A stretch of DNA of 64,000 bases, from the NCBI RefSeq assembly GCF_002261475.1, contig NZ_NEVN01000004.1, positions 620,001 to 684,000 on the forward strand. The letters are read 5' to 3'. Shown here in pieces: positions 57,893 through 64,000 of this stretch (position 1 is the stretch's first letter; each line of letters begins with the position of its first letter). A program made the translations under genes and the position numbers. The notes beneath the pieces are model-generated. The model saw only the letters and a list, made by a program, of their open reading frames with translations. It was not told the origin of the DNA and did not search any database. The stretch comes from Bordetella genomosp. 5 (GTDB lineage Bacteria; Pseudomonadota; Gammaproteobacteria; Burkholderiales; Burkholderiaceae_B).

Positions 57893-58525
57893 TCATGGAA
57901 TGCCTATGTATTTGTGGGTTTGCACGCTCAGCCGCCACTGCGGATGTTGCATGCAGTACTGCACCGCGGCCTCGGTATGGGCCAGCCGCTGCGGGCTGTC
58001 CATGGGCTGCAGGAAGAAGTGCTCGAACTCGAGATCGGCGTAGCGCTCTGGCGGCGCTTCGCGCTGCGGATAGACCAGCTTGAGCTCGTTGCCCTTGCGC
58101 ACCACGATGGTGGAGCTGCCCTTGGGGCTGACGCAGATCCAGTCGATGCCGGGCGGCGGCTCGACCGTGCCGTTGGTCTCGATGGCGATGGTGAAGCCTT
58201 CGGCATGCACCGCCTCGATGAGCGGGGTGTCGAGCTGGAGCAGTGGTTCGCCGCCCGTGAAGACCACATAGCGGCCGGCGCGCTCGGGGCCCCAGGTGCG
58301 GGCGAGCGTGTCGGCCAGGGCCTGGGCCGTGGCGAACTTGCCGCCGCCCACGCCATCGGTGCCGACGAAGTCGGTGTCGCAGAAGGTACAGACGGCGCTG
58401 GCCCGGTCGCTTTCGCGGCCGGACCACAGATTGCATCCGGCGAAGCGGCAGAACACGGCCGCGCGGCCGGCCTGGGCGCCTTCGCCCTGCAGCGTTTTGA
58501 AGATTTCTTTGGCGGAGTAAGTCAT
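57893..58525 (-). CDS. queE: 7-carboxy-7-deazaguanine synthase QueE
   Basis: QueE is a radical-SAM enzyme converting 6-carboxytetrahydropterin to 7-carboxy-7-deazaguanine for queuosine. In the 210-residue product the cluster cysteines follow the long CX14CX2C pattern (FAGC, then TFC region), as known from Burkholderia QueE, in place of the usual CX3CX2C. FTGGEPLLQ is the SAM/substrate GGEP motif. The start at ATG 58525 (MTYSAKEIFKTLQGEG) matches the family N-terminus. It is in operon with queD. Confidence 0.94.
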   Translation of the reverse strand: MTYSAKEIFKTLQGEGAQAGRAAVFCRFAGCNLWSGRESDRASAVCTFCDTDFVGTDGVGGGKFATAQALADTLARTWGPERAGRYVVFTGGEPLLQLDTPLIEAVHAEGFTIAIETNGTVEPPPGIDWICVSPKGSSTIVVRKGNELKLVYPQREAPPERYADLEFEHFFLQPMDSPQRLAHTEAAVQYCMQHPQWRLSVQTHKYIGIP

Positions 58526-58657
58526 GCGGGTGCCTCCGGGCGGACAGGCCGGAGGTGGAGAACAATCCCGCATTTTACCGGCACCGGGCCAACCTGCGCC
58601 CGACCGAGGCGCGGACGCTGCCGCACGCGGCCCGATAAGGGGGTAGACTCACGCCCT

Positions 58658-59074
58658 ATGTTGCATATCAAGGACGCTTTCTACCTGGATCCGCGCGATC
58701 TGGTCTTCGGCATGATCCGAGCCCAGGGCGCCGGCGGCCAGAACGTCAACAAGGTCTCCAGCGCGGTGCACCTGCGCCTGGACCTGCGCGCCAGCGGTTT
58801 GCCGCCCGAGGTGCAGGACAAGGTCATGGCGCTCGACGATCATCGGGTCACGAAAGAGGGCGTCGTGGTGATCAAGGCGCAGGCGTTTCGCAGCCAGGAA
58901 AAGAACCGCGCCGACGCCGTCGAGCGCCTGCTGGTGCTGCTGCGCAAGGCCTTGCACGAAGAGCGTCCGCGCAAGGCGACGCGCCCCACGCGCGCCTCGC
59001 AACAGCGGCGGGTGCAGCGCAAGGTCCAGCATGGCGACGTCAAGCGCATGCGGGGCCGCGTGCGCGACGACTGA
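58658..59074 (+). CDS. arfB: alternative ribosome-rescue factor ArfB
   Basis: ArfB releases peptides from stalled ribosomes without a stop codon. The 138-residue product has the catalytic GGQ in RAQGAGGQNVNKVSSAVHLR (G26-G27-Q28) and a basic C-terminal tail (KATRPTRASQQRRVQRKVQHG) that threads the empty mRNA channel. Length equals the family's. TAGACT at 58643-58648 may be the -10 element close to the start. It is divergent from queE. Confidence 0.94.
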   Translation: MLHIKDAFYLDPRDLVFGMIRAQGAGGQNVNKVSSAVHLRLDLRASGLPPEVQDKVMALDDHRVTKEGVVVIKAQAFRSQEKNRADAVERLLVLLRKALHEERPRKATRPTRASQQRRVQRKVQHGDVKRMRGRVRDD

Positions 59075-59090
59075 CCCGGCGCACGCCGCT

Positions 59091-59939
59091 TCAGCCCGCC
59101 AGCGCGGGATAGACGAACAAGCCGAAGTGCACGGTGTTGAGCCCCAGATGCGCGGCCACGGCCGCGGCCAGGCCGCCGTGCCGGTACGCCCAGCCGTAGC
59201 AGAGTCCCGCCACGGTGGCGAGCGCGATCATGGCGGGCCCGCCCGCCCAGTGTGCCAACCCGAACAGCAACGCGGCGATGCCGCATGCCGCCGCGAAGCC
59301 CAGCCTGCGGCTTAGCTGCTGCTGCACATAGCCGCGAAAAAACGCTTCTTCCGCCAGCGTCACGAGCACGGCGTTGTTCAGCAGCCAGATCCCGCCCTGG
59401 GCCGGCCAATGAGGCGACCAGCGCGTGTAGTCGAACAGCCAGGCCGGACCCAGGCACGCGAGGCAGGCGGCGGCGGTGGCCATCCACGCGGCGCGCAGCG
59501 TGGCGGCCGCGCTGCGGCCCAGGCAGGGCGGGGCCAGCACCAGCAGGATCCAGGCCGCGACGAGCGGTTTGTCGAAGTTCAGATAGAGCGTGAACGGCAC
59601 CGCCCGCGGATCGAACCGGACGCCGTCGATGACGCGCGTGTTGTGAAAGCCGGGGAACAGGTGCAGCGCGAGGCCGAGGGCCGTCAGCACGAATACCGCG
59701 TGCCCCACCGGCGTGAGCCAGCCGCGCGCGGACGCGCCTTGCGGGCTGCCTTGCCACACCGCCCACGCGGACGCGCCCAGCAGCGCGAGCGGGGCGAGCA
59801 CGCGCGCGTCGATCTGTCCGCCGATCGCGGCTAGCAGCAGACCGGCGGCGATGCCCATCAGCGCGACGCGCCGGGTCGCCGGCGGCCAGAGCAGCAGGTA
59901 AGAAGGAATCAGGATCAGCCAGGGGGCGTGGGCAGGCAT
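59091..59939 (-). CDS. CPBP-family intramembrane metalloprotease
   Basis: This 282-residue membrane protein has about eight helices and the CPBP (Rce1-like) motifs: AEEAFFRGY (EExxxR), ALLFGLAHW (FxxxH) and LGLNTVHF (HxxxN region). The natural substrate is unknown. It may correspond to the CAAX-prenyl protease-related group annotated as JDVT-CTERM-like, but no partner substrate gene is visible. The start at ATG 59939 gives a first helix directly; a long upstream extension in frame is not family-like. Confidence 0.85.
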   Translation of the reverse strand: MPAHAPWLILIPSYLLLWPPATRRVALMGIAAGLLLAAIGGQIDARVLAPLALLGASAWAVWQGSPQGASARGWLTPVGHAVFVLTALGLALHLFPGFHNTRVIDGVRFDPRAVPFTLYLNFDKPLVAAWILLVLAPPCLGRSAAATLRAAWMATAAACLACLGPAWLFDYTRWSPHWPAQGGIWLLNNAVLVTLAEEAFFRGYVQQQLSRRLGFAAACGIAALLFGLAHWAGGPAMIALATVAGLCYGWAYRHGGLAAAVAAHLGLNTVHFGLFVYPALAG

Positions 59940-60146
59940 GGCGCGGCAAGGGAAGCCAGGGGTGCGCAGCAGTGTATGCGAGGGCCGGGGGCGGCACGGC
60001 GCGCGTTCGGACGAAGGCGCGGAGATTGCGTGACGTGACGCCGTGCGGGCGCATACCTGCCGAAGCGACACCGGTCCGATTGACGCCTTGAAACGGGCAG
60101 GCAATCATGTGACGCCCGGCATCCGTCGCCGGAGGAGGAGACAGGG

Positions 60147-60521
60147 ATGCATGTGATCGCGTGGTTGATGGTGGTGGCCGCTGTGCTGCCGATCGTGTCG
60201 GCCGGGCTGGCGAAGGCGGGCGGCAAGCGCTTCGACAACAACGCGCCGCGCGAGTGGCTCGCGCGTCAGGAGGGCTGGCGTGCGCGCGCGCATGCGGCGC
60301 AGAACAACGGGTTCGAGTCGCTGCCGTTTTTCTACGCGGCGGTGCTGTATGCGTTGCACACCCACGCCGATCCGCGCCATCTCGCCGTGCTCATGGGCGC
60401 CTGGCTGCTCACGCGCGTCGTCTACGTCGCGCTGTACGTGGGCGGCTACGGCACGCTGCGCTCGCTCATCTGGGCGACCGGCCTGGTGCTCAACGTGGTG
60501 ATCCTCTTCTCGGGCCGCTGA
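60147..60521 (+). CDS. MAPEG-family membrane protein
   Basis: This 124-residue protein with four predicted helices belongs to the MAPEG superfamily (membrane-associated eicosanoid/glutathione metabolism). Features are GKRFDNNAPREWLARQEGWRARAHAAQNNGFESLPFF, the family's helix 1-2 segment including the conserved NNxE-like NNGFE. Bacterial members may have glutathione transferase or peroxidase activity, not shown. GGAGGAGGAG precedes the ATG. Confidence 0.9.
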   Translation: MHVIAWLMVVAAVLPIVSAGLAKAGGKRFDNNAPREWLARQEGWRARAHAAQNNGFESLPFFYAAVLYALHTHADPRHLAVLMGAWLLTRVVYVALYVGGYGTLRSLIWATGLVLNVVILFSGR

Positions 60522-60541
60522 GCCAGGCTTTGCTGCTGGAT

Positions 60542-60570
60542 AAAAAACAGGCCGGCAATATGCCGGCCTG
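60542..60570 (-). terminator. rho-independent terminator of the minus-strand secreted-protein gene
   Basis: A perfect 10-bp stem (CAGGCCGGCA / TGCCGGCCTG) has an ATA loop; read on the minus strand it runs into six T. It lies 76 bp past the stop of the secreted-protein gene at 60646. Confidence 0.88.
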
Positions 60571-60645
60571 CGTCCTTCGTGGCGCACAGCGGTCAGACGT
60601 GCAATCGAATGGGCCCGACGCCGCGGCGCCAGGCGCGTGGCCCGC

Positions 60646-61098
60646 TTACTTGCTGAGCGGCCACTCGAAGCTGGCGCGGGTGGTGCCGCTTGCGCCCACT
60701 TTCACCTTCTGCGTTTTTTCGACACCGCTGGAACTTGCCTTGACGGTGTATTCGCCGGACGGCAGGTTGGCCAGCAGGTAAGGTCCCTGGGAGGTGGTGT
60801 TGAGCACCGTGGCGCCCTTGGCGTCGGTGATCTGCACGGGCACGTCGGCCAGGTAGACGCCGCGGCCGCCGTCGCCGCGCTGGGCGAAGGTGAGGGCGAG
60901 GCGGTACTGCGACGAGGCCTTCTGCAGCGCCTGCGACTGGCCTTCGCCGATGCCGCCCGAGACAAATTGCACCGAGCCCTGGGTCTGTGCCTGCGGCAGC
61001 ACGGGCAGGGTTTCCTGGGCATGGGCGAGCCCGGAGAAGGCGAGGGTGCCGGCGATCATCGCGGCGGCAATCATCGAACGTTCGTGGTTTTTCTTCAT
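60646..61098 (-). CDS. secreted carboxypeptidase-regulatory-like domain protein
   Basis: This 150-residue protein has a signal peptide (KKNHERSMIAAAMIAGTLAFSGLAHA). After it comes a beta-sandwich region GVYLADVPVQITDAKGATVLNTTSQGPYLLANLPSGEYTVKASS, typical of carboxypeptidase-regulatory-like/prealbumin-like domains that decorate envelope proteins. There is no catalytic motif. The start at ATG 61098 has AGGAG 9 nt upstream. The function is unknown; a role in the periplasm or outer membrane is inferred. Confidence 0.8.
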   Translation of the reverse strand: MKKNHERSMIAAAMIAGTLAFSGLAHAQETLPVLPQAQTQGSVQFVSGGIGEGQSQALQKASSQYRLALTFAQRGDGGRGVYLADVPVQITDAKGATVLNTTSQGPYLLANLPSGEYTVKASSSGVEKTQKVKVGASGTTRASFEWPLSK

Positions 61099-61240
61099 GG
61101 CGAACACTCCTATCGGTCGGTTCCGGCAGGCGCGGCGGGGCAGTTCGAAAGCCCGGTCGCCGTTCATCCCGGAATGTCTGATTCGACCATGGGAAGCCAT
61201 GCAAGTTCGTTGCCGGTTGTGAACAAATCCGGCAGAGCTT

Positions 61241-62026
61241 TCAGCCTGGACTGACGCGGAAAGCCAGATCGGTTTCGCGCCGGATGCGCGCGTCCGGATC
61301 GAAGGTGCGCTCGTGCAGCTCGCCGCGTCCGTCGGCATGCCAGGCGAGCAGCGTGGAGCTGCGCGTGCCGTAATCCGGGCTCACGATGAACGGGCTGCCC
61401 AACAGGCGCTCGCGATCCAGCGGCAGGCCGGTGCGCGGCAGATCGGCGTCGCTGGCCGGGGTGCGGTCGTCGAGCGCCGCGTACAGGGCCGGAATCTGTT
61501 GCGCGAAGGCCGCGTTGGCGTGTTCCAGCACGTGCGTGAAAGCGGCTTTCAGGCGGACCAGCTTCGGCCAGGGCGTGTCGAGCAGGGCGTTGGAGACCGC
61601 ATACACGCCCGGCGCCAGCCGGCGCGGCGAGCCCGGGTCGCGATTGCTGCAATACCAGGCCGAACGCAGATCGCCGACGATGAGATTGAATCCGTTGTAG
61701 CGCTCCCCCTCGCGGGCCACACGCGCCACGTAGTCGGCCGGCGCCTCGTCGCCGCGCAGGTAGGCTTCGACCAGGGCGCCGCGCGAGACCGCATCGGTGT
61801 GCTGGCGCCCGACCTCGCGGTAGTTCGTGACCAGTGCAAAGCGGCCCCGGTCCGTCGTGCCCATCCAGCTGCCGCCGGCCTGCAGATCGCGGCCGGCATA
61901 AAGCACCGGCTGCCCGGGCCAGGGGTGGATGGGCTCGGTGGGGCGGGCATGGAACTCATCGCGGTTGGCCGCGATCAGGACCGGCATGCCGGGCACATGA
62001 TGAAGGGCGAGGACGGCAAGGCACAT
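61241..62026 (-). CDS. NRDE-family protein (TANGO2-like)
   Basis: This 261-residue protein of the NRDE/TANGO2 family begins MCLAVLALHHVPGMPVLIAANRDEFHARPTEPI; the second residue Cys and the NRDE motif (Asn-Arg-Asp-Glu) are the family signature and resemble an Ntn-hydrolase active site. TANGO2 proteins have been linked to heme trafficking and lipid metabolism in other organisms; the bacterial role is not settled. It overlaps nothing and is followed by a short spacer. Confidence 0.9.
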   Translation of the reverse strand: MCLAVLALHHVPGMPVLIAANRDEFHARPTEPIHPWPGQPVLYAGRDLQAGGSWMGTTDRGRFALVTNYREVGRQHTDAVSRGALVEAYLRGDEAPADYVARVAREGERYNGFNLIVGDLRSAWYCSNRDPGSPRRLAPGVYAVSNALLDTPWPKLVRLKAAFTHVLEHANAAFAQQIPALYAALDDRTPASDADLPRTGLPLDRERLLGSPFIVSPDYGTRSSTLLAWHADGRGELHERTFDPDARIRRETDLAFRVSPG

Positions 62027-62034
62027 GGCGGATC

Positions 62035-62583
62035 CTAGGTCGCGTCGACGTCGGCCGCGCCGGCGGGCGGGGCGGAATCGGCCTGCACGGGCGCGGCATC
62101 GGGCGGGCGCACCAGGGGGGCCACGCGGGGCCGCGCGATGCGAAAGTAGTCGTCCGCCCGCATCAGGATCGACGCGTCGAGGCGGCCGGCGTTGAAAACG
62201 ATCTGCTCATGACGGTGCTCGAGCGTGGGATCCACCAGCAGCATCAGATCCGGATTGAACGAAAAGGGCGGAATCGCGCCGATCTCGCAGCCCGTGAGTT
62301 CGCGGGCGAGGTCACGCGTGGCCAGCGATGCCTTCTTGCCACCCGCCGCGGCGGCGATCGCGTCGAGATCGGCCTGGCCATCGGCCGGGAAGACGGCCAG
62401 CACATGCTGGCGCACGGTGGAGCTCATTTTCACGCGGCAGACCAGAGCCTTGGCGCCCTGGCTGACCTGCGTGCCACGGATCGCGGCCACCTCGGCGGAA
62501 CGGCCCTCCGCCGCGTGGCGCAGAAGCTGATAGGTGGCGCCTTGCGCGTCGAGCAGGTCTTGCAATTGCTGGAAGATGTCCAT
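62035..62583 (-). CDS. YbaK/EbsC-family deacylase-like protein
   Basis: This 182-residue protein has the YbaK/aminoacyl-tRNA-deacylase fold: GATYQLLRHAAEGRSAEVAAIRG, then the KALVCRV segment with the conserved Lys, and GGKKASLATRDLARELTGCEIGAIPPF. Members hydrolyse mischarged tRNAs (for example Cys-tRNAPro). Its C-terminal 30 residues are a variable Pro/Ala tail. The gene is 8 bp upstream of the NRDE gene on the same strand. Confidence 0.87.
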   Translation of the reverse strand: MDIFQQLQDLLDAQGATYQLLRHAAEGRSAEVAAIRGTQVSQGAKALVCRVKMSSTVRQHVLAVFPADGQADLDAIAAAAGGKKASLATRDLARELTGCEIGAIPPFSFNPDLMLLVDPTLEHRHEQIVFNAGRLDASILMRADDYFRIARPRVAPLVRPPDAAPVQADSAPPAGAADVDAT

Positions 62584-62777
62584 CGTCGGAGGGGCGCCGC
62601 CGCGAAGGCGGAATGAGCTGTCGAACGGGGCTCCATGATACGCCGCCGCGTGCGTAGGGCCCCGCAAGGCGCATGGTGTAAAAGAGAGGGAACGGGCGCG
62701 GACAGGTTGCCCGGCCGGCGTCACCGGCCATGCGGACCCGCGCCCACCATGCGCATTGCGCGAGGAGGCTGTATCCG

Positions 62778-63830
62778 ATGACGACATCTCAATCCGCCAC
62801 GATCAATCGCCGTGTCGTGCTCGCACGGCGCCCGCAGGGCGAGCCCGTTGCCGAGGATTTCCGGCTCGAGACCGATGCGGTGCCCACACCCGGCGAGGGC
62901 CAGGTGCTGCTGCGCACCGTCTATCTCTCGCTCGATCCCTACATGCGCGGCCGCATGAGCGACGCGGCGTCGTACGCCGATCCCGTGGCGCTGGGCGCGG
63001 TGATGGTGGGCGGCACGGTCAGTCGCGTCGTGGCCAGCCATCATCCCAAATATCAGGTCGGCGACTGGGTGCTGTCGTATGCCGGCTGGCAGGACTACAG
63101 CCTGTCGGATGGCACGGGTCTGCTGCCGCTCGGCGCGGCGCCGGAGCATCCCTCGTATGCGCTGGGCGTGCTGGGCATGCCGGGCTATACCGGCTACCAG
63201 GGGCTGCTGGACATCGGCCAGCCCCAGCCCGGCGAAACCGTGGTGGTCGGCGCGGCCACCGGCGCGGTGGGCTCGGTCGTCGCGCAGGTGGCACGGCTGA
63301 AGGGTTGCCGGGTCGTCGGCGTGGCGGGCGGCGCCGACAAGTGCCGCTACGCCGTCGAAGTGCTGGGCATGGACGCGTGCGTGGATCATCGTGGCCCGGA
63401 CCTGGCCGGCGCGCTCGCGGAGGTCACGCCCAAGGGCATCGACGTGTATTTCGAGAACGTGGGCGGCAAGACTTTCGACGCGGTCCTGCCGCGTCTCAAT
63501 ACCCGCGCACGTATTCCGGTGTGCGGCCTGATCTCGGCCTATAACGCCACGTCGCTGCCCGACGGTCCGGATCGACTGCCGCTGCTGACGCGTACCATTC
63601 TGACCAAGCGCTTGCGCGTGCAGGGCTTCATCATCATGCAGGACTATCCCGATGGATTCGGCGCGTTCCGGCGCGAGATGACGGGATGGCTGGAGCAAGG
63701 CCAGGTCAAGTATCGCGAGGACGTGGTCGAGGGATTGCAGGCCGCGCCGCAGGGCCTCATCGGCCTGTTGCGAGGAGAAAACGCCGGCAAGCGCATCGTG
63801 CGCGTCGGCACGGACGAAGGGAGTGCATGA
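62778..63830 (+). CDS. NADP-dependent oxidoreductase (zinc-independent MDR)
   Basis: This 350-residue medium-chain dehydrogenase/reductase is related to curcumin/leukotriene reductases. It has LSLDPYMRGRMSD in the N-terminal catalytic domain and the cofactor motif VVVGAATGAVGSVVAQVARLKG, followed by GVAGGADKCRYAV, where Lys suits NADPH. There are no zinc ligands. GAGGAGG lies 10 nt before ATG 62778. The next gene starts at its stop (ATGA). The substrate is probably an alpha,beta-unsaturated carbonyl. Confidence 0.92.
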   Translation: MTTSQSATINRRVVLARRPQGEPVAEDFRLETDAVPTPGEGQVLLRTVYLSLDPYMRGRMSDAASYADPVALGAVMVGGTVSRVVASHHPKYQVGDWVLSYAGWQDYSLSDGTGLLPLGAAPEHPSYALGVLGMPGYTGYQGLLDIGQPQPGETVVVGAATGAVGSVVAQVARLKGCRVVGVAGGADKCRYAVEVLGMDACVDHRGPDLAGALAEVTPKGIDVYFENVGGKTFDAVLPRLNTRARIPVCGLISAYNATSLPDGPDRLPLLTRTILTKRLRVQGFIIMQDYPDGFGAFRREMTGWLEQGQVKYREDVVEGLQAAPQGLIGLLRGENAGKRIVRVGTDEGSA

Positions 63831-64000
63831 TGAAGATCCTGATGGTGCTGACCTCGCACGACCGGCTGGGCGACACGGGCCGCAAGACGGGCTTCTGGCT
63901 CGAGGAGTTCGCCGCGCCTTATTACGTCTTCAAGGATGCGGGCGCCGAGCTGGTGCTGGCCTCGCCGGCGGGCGGGCAGCCGGCGCTCGATCCCAAGAGC
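63827..64000 (+). CDS. DJ-1/PfpI-family protein, N-terminal part
   Basis: Only the first 58 codons are present. The start MKILMVLTSHDRLGDTGRKTGFWLEE, followed by YYVFKDAGAELVLASPAGG, is typical of DJ-1/PfpI (type 1 glutamine amidotransferase-like) proteins such as Hsp31-type chaperones. It overlaps the oxidoreductase stop codon, so the two form an operon. Two adjacent in-frame ATGs (63827 and 63830) are possible starts. Confidence 0.85.
   Translation, partial: MMKILMVLTSHDRLGDTGRKTGFWLEEFAAPYYVFKDAGAELVLASPAGGQPALDPKS

Overview
The window is a dense, high-GC, plasmid- and phage-free stretch of bacterial chromosome. Gene content and order point to a betaproteobacterium of the Alcaligenaceae type (Bordetella/Achromobacter-like): surE-pcm-nlpD, gmk-rpoZ-spoT, copA-cueR, queD/queE, several TRAP transporters and many LysR regulators. 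The family is inferred from gene content only. I see no rRNA, tRNA, CRISPR array, insertion sequence or integrase.

Layout. 1-4.5 kb: start of plsY, the overlapping surE-pcm-nlpD operon, a DnaQ-fold exonuclease in the slot where rpoS often lies, and a Spy-like periplasmic protein. 4.5-9.2 kb: a TorF-type porin gene behind a textbook sigma54 promoter with two NtrC-like dyads, then a divergent LysR / MHS transporter / DUF2817 metallohydrolase unit. 9.3-16.3 kb: rlmD, a CueR-controlled copper locus (copA-cueR facing copZ), a peroxiredoxin-glutaredoxin fusion and a dihydrolipoamide-dehydrogenase-like flavoprotein. 16.4-23.8 kb: rlmJ, ugpQ, a candidate structured RNA, ppiD, tesA back to back with an orphan YbbA-type ATPase, and an EamA permease with its LysR.

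24-42.5 kb is a catabolic and transport region. It holds a TRAP operon ending in a DUF2848 protein and an amidase, an alpha/beta hydrolase with a LysR, a second TRAP operon, a MarR-like regulator with a fused 5-oxoprolinase, a C45 N-terminal-nucleophile acyltransferase, and a glutamine-type ABC transporter. The theme is uptake and hydrolysis of amides, lactams and organic acids. 42.5-45.7 kb: the gmk-rpoZ-spoT operon (nucleotide and (p)ppGpp metabolism).

46-51.8 kb: a short-chain dehydrogenase, then the most unusual neighbourhood. A P47/TULIP lipid-binding-like protein is divergent from a response regulator with an AraC output domain, which overlaps a 7TMR-DISM hybrid histidine kinase. 51.8-57.1 kb: a MarR-regulated tripartite efflux operon (MarR, FUSC, DUF1656, HlyD, NodT). 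57.4-64 kb: queD-queE, arfB, a CPBP protease, a MAPEG protein, a secreted carboxypeptidase-regulatory-like protein, an NRDE protein, a YbaK deacylase, an NADP-dependent oxidoreductase and the start of a DJ-1/PfpI protein.

The strongest regulatory observations are the sigma54/NtrC control region of torF, the paired 19-bp-spacer CueR promoters, a 14-bp inverted repeat that would hide the peroxiredoxin ribosome binding site in read-through transcripts, and perfect operator-like palindromes in front of the efflux MarR gene and a LysR gene.
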